A DNA stretch of 64,000 bases. Source: Hyphomicrobiales bacterium. GTDB taxonomy: Bacteria > Pseudomonadota > Alphaproteobacteria > Rhizobiales > Beijerinckiaceae. This document shows, piece by piece, positions 11,218-18,853 of this stretch; the first letter of the stretch is position 1; each line of letters opens with the position of its first letter. The notes beneath the pieces were generated by a model. That model was not told where the DNA came from. It was given only the letters and a program-made list of their open reading frames with translations, and searched no databases. The DNA lies in assembly GCA_016716745.1 (NCBI GenBank), contig JADJVD010000001.1, positions 663,810 through 727,809 of the forward strand. The letters are read 5' to 3'. A program made the translations under genes and the position numbers.

Positions 11218-11856
11218 TCAGAAATGATCCGGCTCGGCGGCGCGCTGCTCGGGCTTCAGCTCGTGTTTCAGGATCAGCGGCGTCTGCGTCAGCGCGAAGA
11301 TCAGCGTCAGCGGCATCACGCCGAACACCTTGAAGTTGACCCAGAACGATTCGCTCTGCGTGCGCCAGACGATCTCGTTCAGCGCCGCCAGGACGAAGAA
11401 GAACAGCCCCCAGCGGAAGGTGAGCTTGCGCCAGCCCTCCTCGGTCAGGTGCAGCACCGAATCGAGCACGATCGGCAGCAGCGGACGGTTGAAGGCGAGG
11501 CCGCCGAGCAGCGCCGACCCGAACAGCGCGTTGACGATGGTCGGCTTCAGCTTGATGAAGGTCGGGTTGTTGAGCGCCAGCGTGAGCCCGCCGAAGATCA
11601 GCACGAAGACGGCGGTGACGAGCGGCATCACCGGGATCTTGCCGGTGACGAGGCGCGAGACGATCAGTGCGACGACGACGCCCGCCATCAGCGCGGCCGT
11701 GGCCGGCACGAGGCCGGACTGGTCGACGCCCGCCGCGTCCTTGCCGGTGAAGATGTAGTTGACGCCGAAGAACAGCAGCAGCGGGCCGAGTTCGAGCGCG
11801 AATTTCAGCGCCGGATTGACGTGCGGTCGCGCGGGGGCGGGTCTCAGGTCGGCCAT
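11218..11856 (-). CDS. yciB: septation protein A / inner membrane protein YciB
   Basis: 212 residues from the ATG at 11856. It has five to six hydrophobic segments, and the family signatures ALELGPLLLFFGVNYIF near the N-terminus, KLKPTIVNALFG in the middle and WVNFKVFGVMPLT near the C-terminus. YciB is an inner-membrane protein linked to cell division and envelope synthesis. The open frame continues upstream but that part is a shadow of the divergent gene. It converges with the ccm operon, with only 18 bases between stops. Confidence 0.93.
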   Translation of the reverse strand: MADLRPAPARPHVNPALKFALELGPLLLFFGVNYIFTGKDAAGVDQSGLVPATAALMAGVVVALIVSRLVTGKIPVMPLVTAVFVLIFGGLTLALNNPTFIKLKPTIVNALFGSALLGGLAFNRPLLPIVLDSVLHLTEEGWRKLTFRWGLFFFVLAALNEIVWRTQSESFWVNFKVFGVMPLTLIFALTQTPLILKHELKPEQRAAEPDHF

Positions 11857-11955
11857 GACGTTCCGGAATGGCTCCTCCCCGACGGAGAGGCAGAATCGGC
11901 TCCCTTCTAGCCGGGCGCGGCGCGCCGTGCCAGAAGCGCGCACAGGGAGGACGAC

Positions 11956-12654
11956 ATGACCGACTATGTGATCGCGCCCGCGCCGCGCCCCGCCATCCCC
12001 GTCGCCGGCGGCGGGCTGTTTCCGGCGCGCCGGGTCTATTGCATTGGCCGCAACTACGCCGCGCATGCGCGCGAGATGGGCGGCGACCCGACGCGCGAGA
12101 CCCCGTTCTTCTTCCTGAAGCCCGCCGACGCGCTGCAATATTGCGCTCCGGGCGAGACGGTTTCGCACCCCTATCCGCCGGGGACGGAGAGCTATCACCA
12201 CGAGATCGAGATGGTGGTCGCCCTCAAGAGCGGGGGGCGCGACATTCCGGTCGAGCGCGCGCTCGACTGCGTCTACGGCTACGCCGTCGGCCTCGACATG
12301 ACGCGGCGCGACCGGCAGGGCGAGATGAAGGCCAAAGGCCTGCCCTGGGAGATCGGCAAATCGGCCGATTTGTCGGCGCCGATCGGGCCGATCCACCCGG
12401 TCGCGGCGGTCGGCCATCTGGCCGTCGGCGCGATCTCGGTGAGCGTGGATGGGGCGGCGAAGCAGGCGGCGAACCTCGCCGACATGATCTGGTCGGTCCC
12501 CGAGCAGATCGCCATTCTGTCGCGCTATTACGAGCTCGAGGCGGGCGACCTGATCTACTCCGGCACGCCCGAGGGCGTCGGCGCGGTCAAGCGCGGCCAG
12601 ACGATGGTCGGCGCGATCGAGCGGCTCGGCGAGATCCGGCTCGCGGTGGTCTGA
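11956..12654 (+). CDS. fumarylacetoacetate hydrolase family protein
   Basis: 232 residues, preceded by AGGGAGG. The FAH fold is shown by VYCIGRNYAAHAREMG near residue 30, the metal-binding EIEMVVAL near residue 80, the GLDMTRRD segment, and GDLIYSGTPEGVG near the C-terminus. The short form matches YcgM/acylpyruvase-like enzymes that cleave C-C bonds in beta-diketo acids or decarboxylate oxaloacetate. The exact substrate is not determinable. It is the last chromosomal gene before tRNA-Thr and the island. Confidence 0.9.
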   Translation: MTDYVIAPAPRPAIPVAGGGLFPARRVYCIGRNYAAHAREMGGDPTRETPFFFLKPADALQYCAPGETVSHPYPPGTESYHHEIEMVVALKSGGRDIPVERALDCVYGYAVGLDMTRRDRQGEMKAKGLPWEIGKSADLSAPIGPIHPVAAVGHLAVGAISVSVDGAAKQAANLADMIWSVPEQIAILSRYYELEAGDLIYSGTPEGVGAVKRGQTMVGAIERLGEIRLAVV

Positions 12655-12757
12655 GGCGCGCGGCGGCGCCCCGCAAACCCGATGGACAAGTGCGAACGAC
12701 GCAGCTATGAGAGCGCCGTTCGCCAAGGCCCGCCGCAAGGCGCGCCAACGACGCGGC

Positions 12758-12833
12758 GCCGCAATAGCTCAGCTGGTAGAGCACCTCATTCGTAATGAGG
12801 GGGTCGGGGGTTCGAATCCCTCTTGCGGCACCA
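12758..12833 (+). tRNA. tRNA-Thr (anticodon CGT), CCA encoded
   Basis: 76 bases that fold as a complete cloverleaf: acceptor GCCGCAA / TTGCGGC, anticodon stem CCTCA / TGAGG with loop TTCGTAA (anticodon CGT at 12791-12793), T-loop TTCGAAT, discriminator A and encoded CCA. Its 3' part is the left attachment site of the island that follows. Confidence 0.97.
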
Positions 12834-12836
12834 TTT
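12811..12836 (+). repeat. putative attL: 3' end of tRNA-Thr
   Basis: The segment from the T-loop through CCA reappears in degenerate form at 38003-38027 in the same orientation. The exact shared core is TCCCTCTTGCG, with TTCGA on one side and CA-TTT on the other. The adjacent integrase gene and the host gene arrangement support its role as attachment site. Confidence 0.75.
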
Positions 12837-12980
12837 CCCCATTTCCGGCCGTCTCAGCGCGTCTCCCATAGGCCGAAATATCGTTGAAAATCAACGGATG
12901 TTCGTCTCGGGGCTTCTCCCGCGCGCTCCAGTCGGCCCCTTGCCGCTCGCCGCCGAGCGGGTATCGTTGCGAGTATCGCG

Positions 12981-13009
12981 AAACTGCCCGCAGGTTCGAT
13001 ACCCGCAAT
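12981..13009 (+). repeat. candidate integrase arm-type site, left
   Basis: AAACTGC (12981-12987) followed by ATACCCGCAAT (12999-13009) directly abuts the integrase start codon. Both words recur in inverted orientation near the right end (37939-37960). GGGTATCG around 12959 and CGATACCC around 12997 also form an inverted repeat here. The role in integrase binding is inferred. Confidence 0.4.
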
Positions 13010-14234
13010 GCCGCTCACCGACACCCAGATTCGCAACGCCAAACCGGGCGAGCGCCCCTACAAGCTCTCTGACGGCGGATGGCTCTTCCTCGTCGTCAAT
13101 CCGACCGGCTCGAAGCTGTGGCGGATGGCCTACCGCCTCGACGGCAAGGAGCGCACGCTCTCTTTCGGGGCATATCCGACTGTCGGCCTGCGAGCGGCTC
13201 GCGACCGGCGCGACGAGGCCAAGGAGCTTCTCGCCGCAGGGCAGGACCCCGGCCAGAAAAAGAAGGCGGACAAGATTGCGCGCGCCATATCAGCCGCCAC
13301 AACCTTCGAGGCCGTCGCCGGGGAATATCTGGACAAGCTGCGCCGCGAAGCCCGCGCGCCGGCGACGATCGACAAGGTGATGTGGCTGCTGGCGCTGGCC
13401 GCTCCGAAGCTAGGCAAGCGACCGATCGCCGACATCAGCGCGCCCGAGGTGCTGTCGCTGCTCAAGGGCATCGAGAACCGCGGCAATCTGGAGACCGCCA
13501 AGCGCCTGCGAGGCACGGTAGGCGCGATCTTTCGCTATGCCATCGCCACGGCGCGCGCGACCAACGATCCGACGACCGCTTTACGCGGCGCGATCAGCGC
13601 TCCCCGCGTCAAGCACCGCGCCGCGATCACTGACCCGGCCGCGCTCGGCGCGCTGCTGCGGGCGATCGACGGCTTTCAGGGCCAGCCCTCGACCGTCGCC
13701 GCGCTGAAGCTGTTGCCGCTCGTCTTCACCCGCCCCGGCGAGCTGCGCATGGCCGAATGGGCCGAATTCGATCTGGAGAACGCCGTCTGGATCGTCCCGG
13801 CGGCGCGCACGAAGATGCGTCGCGAGCACCGTGTGCCGCTTGCGCGTCAAGCGCTGGCGATCCTCGAATGGCTGCGGCCTCTGACTGGCGAGGGGCGGCT
13901 GGTCTTTCCCGGGGTGCGGACAGCGACGCGGCCGATCAGCGAAAACACGCTGAATGCGGCCCTGCGCCGACTCGGCTATGCGCAGGACGAAGTCACCTCG
14001 CACGGCTTCAGAGCGACAGCGTCGACGTTGCTGAACGAGTCGGGTCGCTTCTCTGCCGACGCGATCGAACGCGCTCTCGCTCACCAAGACCCCGACCCCG
14101 TCCGCCGCGCCTACGCCCGCGGCATGTTCTGGCAGGAACGCGTCGAGATGGCGCAATGGTGGGCGGATCAGTTGGACGTGTGGAAGACCATTCGAAGCGT
14201 CACCGATGCGAAGGCTATAGCCGGTAGCGTTTAA
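13008..14234 (+). CDS. int: tyrosine-type site-specific integrase (P4/DUF4102 type)
   Basis: 408 residues. The N-terminal DUF4102 arm-binding domain (about residues 1-85, SDGGWLFLVVNPTGSKLWRM) is followed by a SAM-like core-binding domain and a catalytic domain. Catalytic residues visible are Arg242 in TRPGE, His332 and Arg335 in HGFR, His359 in LAHQD and the nucleophile Tyr369 in RRAYARG. This is the class that uses tRNA genes as attachment sites, and it starts about 175 bases from tRNA-Thr. It should insert and excise the whole 25-kb island. Confidence 0.95.
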   Translation: MPLTDTQIRNAKPGERPYKLSDGGWLFLVVNPTGSKLWRMAYRLDGKERTLSFGAYPTVGLRAARDRRDEAKELLAAGQDPGQKKKADKIARAISAATTFEAVAGEYLDKLRREARAPATIDKVMWLLALAAPKLGKRPIADISAPEVLSLLKGIENRGNLETAKRLRGTVGAIFRYAIATARATNDPTTALRGAISAPRVKHRAAITDPAALGALLRAIDGFQGQPSTVAALKLLPLVFTRPGELRMAEWAEFDLENAVWIVPAARTKMRREHRVPLARQALAILEWLRPLTGEGRLVFPGVRTATRPISENTLNAALRRLGYAQDEVTSHGFRATASTLLNESGRFSADAIERALAHQDPDPVRRAYARGMFWQERVEMAQWWADQLDVWKTIRSVTDAKAIAGSV

Positions 14235-14241
14235 GGCGGCT

Positions 14242-15162
14242 TTGGACAAATTTCTGGAAATTGGTTTATCAGAGCAATACGCGCAGGCCCGCGAAGGGCT
14301 TTTTTCAAGTTTCGGGATTTTTCAGGTGGAGACCGCATCTAAGAGCCCGCGCAGGACGAGGTCTCCTACGCGACGTCGGACGCGTGCAAAGAGAGTCCTG
14401 AATCATGCTCAAATCAAGCGGTTCATAAACCTTCTCGAAACGTCGCGTATTTTGAAATCCGCAGATCGAAGGCGCCTCGTCGCCGAACTCAAGAGAGGAC
14501 TTCGCGCTTTCACGGTTCAAGACAGTTCGAGAGCGCTTGGCCGCCCAGGGCGGAATAAGAAAAGCGTGCTGCATCAGTATGTACGCGACTGTTTCCGTGA
14601 ACATGTCGCTGAGTATACGCTCGCACTACAAGCCGAGAATCCATCGATGCGGAAGAAAGCGTCGATCGCAGAGGCCATCTCATGGGCGCGTGAACGCTAT
14701 CCAAATTTTGTGATGCCTGAATCCACACTCTATGCGGCGATCGCAAAATTCCGTGACGCTCACGGCGCTCCTCGACCGCTGGAAATTGTTAAGGCAGGCG
14801 GCGGAAAGACAGACGACCAGATCGAAGAGCTGATGGAGGACCCGGACTTCGATCGAAATGAGCTCTTGTCCGAAGGTGAGCGTGAGGACATCGATCGCGA
14901 AAATCGCCGGGTGCAACTCGAAAATCATTACATACTGATTGGGCAGACGCTCGCGGATCAACATCTTGAAAGCATCGCCGCCGGACTCGAAGGGCCGCTC
15001 GCGGATGCATCGACTTTGAACGACGACGATATTTCGGGGACGGCCAAGCTAACATCGACCCTGCGCGATGCTGCATTTGACGCTTTCTTCAGCCGCATAG
15101 AACGTAGCCTTGAAGAACGCTTTGCCGCCAGCGCCAAGAACCCTGACGGATCCTCTTCCTAG
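14242..15162 (+). CDS. hypothetical island protein, start uncertain
   Basis: 306 residues in the longest frame, which opens with a TTG at 14242 only seven bases after the integrase stop. A GTG at 14326 is another possible start. I do not recognise the family. The N-terminal third is very basic (runs of Arg/Lys/Ser/Thr at about residues 30-55). The middle has SIAEAISWARERYPNFVMP and ESTLYAAIAKFRDAHG, which look like a helical DNA-binding segment. The C-terminal half is acidic and helical. Base composition is lower in GC than the flanking chromosome. A role as element regulator or accessory protein is a guess. Confidence 0.55.
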   Translation: MDKFLEIGLSEQYAQAREGLFSSFGIFQVETASKSPRRTRSPTRRRTRAKRVLNHAQIKRFINLLETSRILKSADRRRLVAELKRGLRAFTVQDSSRALGRPGRNKKSVLHQYVRDCFREHVAEYTLALQAENPSMRKKASIAEAISWARERYPNFVMPESTLYAAIAKFRDAHGAPRPLEIVKAGGGKTDDQIEELMEDPDFDRNELLSEGEREDIDRENRRVQLENHYILIGQTLADQHLESIAAGLEGPLADASTLNDDDISGTAKLTSTLRDAAFDAFFSRIERSLEERFAASAKNPDGSSS

Positions 15163-15273
15163 TTGAGTCCAGCGAAACGCCGCGCATCAGGCAGTTCGCT
15201 AGAGGTCTTCTTAACTGACGCAATGGGCCTTCTGCCCTTTTCTCTGATCGTATCAAAGAAAAGGATAATGCTC

Positions 15274-15471
15274 ATGACAACAAAGACGATTGCAGGCGAG
15301 CCACGCGCCCTCCGCCTTCCGGGCGCGTGCGACTATACTGGCCTGAGCCGCGCTTCGCTTTACCGCGCGATCAAGTCCGGCAAGCTTCGCTCGATCAAGA
15401 TCGGCAAGTGCCGCCTCTTTCTCCGTACTGACCTCGACCTCTTCCTGATGGACGGGTTCGATGAGCGCTAA
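15274..15471 (+). CDS. AlpA-like helix-turn-helix regulator / excisionase
   Basis: 65 residues from the ATG at 15274, with AAGG nine bases upstream; an ATG at 15268 is also possible. The sequence has the small winged helix-turn-helix pattern of AlpA/excisionase proteins: ACDYTGLSRASLYRAIKSGK, then RSIKIGKCRLFLRTDLDLFL. In P4-like islands such proteins control integrase expression or act as recombination directionality factors. Its 3' end overlaps the start of the primase-helicase gene by 11 bases, indicating co-transcription. Confidence 0.82.
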   Translation: MTTKTIAGEPRALRLPGACDYTGLSRASLYRAIKSGKLRSIKIGKCRLFLRTDLDLFLMDGFDER

Positions 15472-17749
15472 TCCGATGGCGCGGCTGACCGCCAACATCG
15501 CACTGCCGGCGCTCGCCGAGCTGAGCGGCCGTCGGCAATGGGTGTGCTGGTACTACAAGGAGGTCGTCGGAGCAGATGGCACGACGAGGCGGACTAAGCC
15601 GCCCATCAACCCGCGCATGGGCGGCGGTGCCAGCCATTCTGATCCCGCGACGTGGGGCAGCTACGATCAGGCGCGCATCTTTGCCATAACGCGCAAGCTG
15701 CCCGGCGTCGGCTTCGTGCTCTCCGAAAACGACGACTTCACCGGCATCGACCTCGACAAGTGCCGCGATCCTGCCACCGGTGAGATCGACCCGTGGGCGC
15801 GCGCGATCCTCGACCTCGCCGAAACCTACGACGAGATCAGCCCGAGCGGCGCCGGCATCCGCCTGATCGCGCGCGGCAAGGTCGAGCACGCAACGAAGTG
15901 CGACCCGGCGCACGTCGAGATTTACGGCAAGCAGCGCTATCTGACGATCACCGGCAACCATCTGCCCGACACGCCGAAGAGCATCGCGCCCGCGCCGCAA
16001 ACCATCGCTGCGCTGGTGGCGCGCGCCGTGGAGTTCCAGCCTAACGCGGAAGCGGAGGCGCGCGCCGCGCATCGCGAGTCGACGGAGCGGCCCAAGACCG
16101 CAAGCGTTATCAAGTTTGTCAAGCGTGACGGCAGCAAGCCCGGCGGTATGATCCCGGCGAAAAAGCCGAAATCGAAGCTCGCTGGCGGGAGAGACTTCTT
16201 CCGCGAAGTGAACGACGCGGCCATGTGCGATCCCGACTGGTTCCTCAAAATCTATCGCCACGCAAAGTGGTATCCGGGCTCAGGCGACTATCGCGTCAGT
16301 TCTGATGCTCTTGGACGCAGCCTTGAAGAAGATTTGTCCTTTAAGATTGGCGCGTCCGGCGGCATCGTTGATTTCGGCGTCGCCGACATGGGCGACGCGC
16401 GGCGCGGTCGCCGTACGCCGATTGACATCGTGATCGAACATGGCGGCGCACCGACGGTGAAGGACGCCGCCTTCTGGTTGTGCGAGCGCCTTGGCAAGAC
16501 GCCCGAGTACTTCGGGTGGGGCGAGCGTGAGACCGAAGCCCAGTCGGAGAGCGAGCCGCACGGCGACCAGTCCGGCCACGAGGGGGCGCAAGCCCATTCT
16601 TCGTCTCCGAAACCTCCGCTGATCGAAGCGGCTCCCTACGGATGGCCCGATTCGACGACAATTCCCCGCCGCCAGTGGCTCTATTATAAGCACTTCATCC
16701 GCGGCTACGTCTCGGCGACCATCGCCGCCGGCGGCGTAGGCAAGTCGTCTCTGACCATCGCCGAGACCGTCGCAATGATCTGCGGCCGCGCGCTACTCCA
16801 CGACATCAAGCCGGTTGCTGCGCTCAACGTCTGGATTTGGAACGGCGAAGACCCGCTCGACGAGCTTCACCGCCGCATCGCCGCGACCCTCAAGCATTAT
16901 GGCATTCGCCGCGACGACTGTCGCGGCAAGCTCTTCGTCAACAGTGGTCGCGACACGCAAGTCGTCGTCGCCGAGATGATCCGCGGTGAGATCAAGGTGC
17001 AGCGCCCGCTGGTGGAAGCCGTGAAGGCAACGATCGTCGCTAACCAGATCGACGTGATGATCGTCGATCCGTTCGTATCGTCCCACCGGGTGAACGAGAA
17101 CGACAACGCCGCCATCGACGTTGTGTCGCGCGAGTGGGCCGGCGTCGCCAACGCGACCGGTTGCTCCATCGACCTGGTGCACCACGCGCGCAAGGTTGGC
17201 GACGTGGAAGTGACGGTTGAGGCCGCGCGCGGCGCTTCTGCGATGATTTCAGCAGCGCGCTCTGCTCGCGCGCTGAACCAGATGACCGCGGAAGAGGCCA
17301 AGAAGGCCGGCGTCGAGAACCGACGCACCTATTTCCGCGTGACCACCGGCAAGGCGAACATGTCGCCCGCGCCCGAAGCGTCTCAGTGGTTCGAGATGAA
17401 GTCGGTCGATCTTGAGAACGGCGACCACTTCACGCCGTCCGACTTCATCGGCGTCGTCACCGACTGGAAGTGGCCCGATCCGCTCGACGACGTCACCGTC
17501 GCCGACCTCGAAGCGGTCAAGAACATCGTCGCCTCCGGCCAGTGGCGGGAGAGCGTGCAAGCGAAGGAGTGGGTCGGCAAGGCTATCGCCAAAGTGCTCG
17601 GGCTCGATACGGACGCCCCCCGCGACAAGGAGAAGATCAAGGGATTGCTCCGCATTTGGATCAAGAACGGCGTCTTCCACGTCGTTCGCCGTCCCGACGG
17701 CAATGGCGACGAGCGGCCGTTCGTGGAGGTCAATCCGGACACTCCCTGA
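15461..17749 (+). CDS. element replication protein: primase-like domain plus RepA-like AAA helicase
   Basis: 762 residues. The N-terminal part (about residues 20-200) resembles the phage/plasmid primase-type domain, with GVGFVLSENDDFTGIDLDKC (acidic Asp-x-Asp pair) and SPSGAGIRLIARG. A middle segment precedes a hexameric RepA/AAA_25-type ATPase: Walker A AAGGVGKSS near residue 422 and Walker B IDVMIVDP near 528, with LVHHARK shortly after as sensor region. The protein probably initiates and unwinds the excised element. It sits directly upstream of the iteron-like repeats at 17797-17904. It could equally be a phage-satellite replicase. Confidence 0.85.
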   Translation: MSANPMARLTANIALPALAELSGRRQWVCWYYKEVVGADGTTRRTKPPINPRMGGGASHSDPATWGSYDQARIFAITRKLPGVGFVLSENDDFTGIDLDKCRDPATGEIDPWARAILDLAETYDEISPSGAGIRLIARGKVEHATKCDPAHVEIYGKQRYLTITGNHLPDTPKSIAPAPQTIAALVARAVEFQPNAEAEARAAHRESTERPKTASVIKFVKRDGSKPGGMIPAKKPKSKLAGGRDFFREVNDAAMCDPDWFLKIYRHAKWYPGSGDYRVSSDALGRSLEEDLSFKIGASGGIVDFGVADMGDARRGRRTPIDIVIEHGGAPTVKDAAFWLCERLGKTPEYFGWGERETEAQSESEPHGDQSGHEGAQAHSSSPKPPLIEAAPYGWPDSTTIPRRQWLYYKHFIRGYVSATIAAGGVGKSSLTIAETVAMICGRALLHDIKPVAALNVWIWNGEDPLDELHRRIAATLKHYGIRRDDCRGKLFVNSGRDTQVVVAEMIRGEIKVQRPLVEAVKATIVANQIDVMIVDPFVSSHRVNENDNAAIDVVSREWAGVANATGCSIDLVHHARKVGDVEVTVEAARGASAMISAARSARALNQMTAEEAKKAGVENRRTYFRVTTGKANMSPAPEASQWFEMKSVDLENGDHFTPSDFIGVVTDWKWPDPLDDVTVADLEAVKNIVASGQWRESVQAKEWVGKAIAKVLGLDTDAPRDKEKIKGLLRIWIKNGVFHVVRRPDGNGDERPFVEVNPDTP

Positions 17750-17796
17750 TCACACTACCTGCACCTTCAAGAGGTGCGATGCGGATGGGCGCGGAA

Positions 17797-17904
17797 GGTG
17801 CGGAGAAATCCTCACTGTCCCGCACCCGCACCACCACCCCTTTATGGGGTGTGGGGAGCGGTGCGGGCGGGGAAGAGGGAACAAGTGCGGTCGCCAAGGT
17901 GCGG
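17797..17904 (+). repeat. iteron-like cluster of GGTGCGG repeats, putative element origin
   Basis: Six copies of the heptamer lie within 108 bases: GGTGCGG at 17797, 17860 and 17898, AGTGCGG at 17884, and the reverse complement CCGCACC at 17820 and 17826. A short hairpin (CACCCC TTTAT GGGGTG) lies among them. Position right after the replication gene suggests an origin; this is inference. Confidence 0.4.
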
Positions 17905-17937
17905 GTTGCTGCGAGCGAAAAAGAGGATCGGACGAAC

Positions 17938-18143
17938 ATGGTCGCCAAGATCAATCCCAACGTCAACGCGCATCATGGGCAGGGCGAAGCCGCCCGCGCC
18001 CGCGCGCTTCTCGAAACCACGGCTATGGTCGCCGAAGCGAACCGCCTCTCCGCTTCACGCCCGACGAAGCGCAGGCCGTCGCGTCCGCGCTCAAACTTCA
18101 CGAGGCGATCGCCATCGCCGAGGAGAAGAGCCGTGTCCACTGA
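17938..18143 (+). pseudogene. small hypothetical protein, frameshifted
   Basis: An ATG at 17938 with AGAGG upstream opens a frame reading MVAKINPNVNAHHGQGEAAR and on to AEANRL. After about 18045 the protein-like sequence (RFTPDEAQAVASALKLHEA, ending AEEKSRVH) continues in another frame to a stop at 18141-18143. A two-base insertion, or a one-base loss, near CGCCTCTCCGC explains the shift. The product would be about 68 residues, mostly helical, with no recognised family. It lies between the repeats and the IS remnant and may be an element accessory gene. Confidence 0.45.
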
Positions 18144-18221
18144 TCTCAAGAAGTCCAGCGCCAGCAACTAACCGAAGCCACGGCGGAGGAAGAAGCGATC
18201 ACGGTCGCGTTCTGCTAGCAC

Positions 18222-18790
18222 AGGCTTCCCGACGATCGACTCTACGCGTTGCAGGCTACGATCCCGCATCTGACTCGCTCACACGTCGAGATCCCTTTCA
18301 TCAGGCTCGAGTGCGAAGCCAATCGATTGACCGCGACCGCCTTTCTGGAGGCGCTGATCAAAGCAGACCCCTACACGATCCATACGGTTCTGACGATAAT
18401 AACCGCATCCAGTTCGCGTAGTCTTCCCAAGAACCCAAATGGACCAATGGCGCGCTACGCAATCCACATGTTCGCTCGGCGCGGCCGAAAGAACGGCATC
18501 GAGCATCGTATGACCAAACATAATCATCCTTGGATCGATGGCCAAGTTGAACGCATGATCCGTACGCTCAAGGAGGCGACGGTCAAGCGACACCGCGAGG
18601 ACAGACACAAGCAGTTGGGCGAGCCACGTGAAGCGATCCTGGCCGCTCACAACTTCGCGAAGCGCCTGAGAGCCTGCGTGGGATCCCGCACGAAGACGTC
18701 TGCAAAATGTGGAATGCCGGGCCTGATCGTTTCAATACCGTTCCGACCCAGCTCGCCTCCGGAATATACAGTTATGAGTCTGGACCCTAG
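18222..18790 (+). mobile_element. IS481-family transposase remnant, C-terminal part
   Basis: Reading begins with DDRLYALQATIPHLTRS, the segment found about 85 residues into IS481-type transposases. After an internal deletion it continues with ATAFLEALIKADPYTIHTVLT. A frame shift near 18390 follows the catalytic Asp region (the DNxIQF motif survives in another frame). NGIEHRMTKHNHPW and DGQVERMIRTLKEATVKR are the DDE-domain C-terminal hallmarks. The end (VCKMWNAGPDRF) is again in another frame and runs to about 18790. Clearly inactive. It lies directly upstream of the DruH-like gene, on the same strand. Confidence 0.85.
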
Positions 18791-18853
18791 AAGGAAGTTG
18801 TTTTCCGGTTGCTTGTTCACGATTTTCGTCCATGCTTCCAGAGGGAGTCAAAG

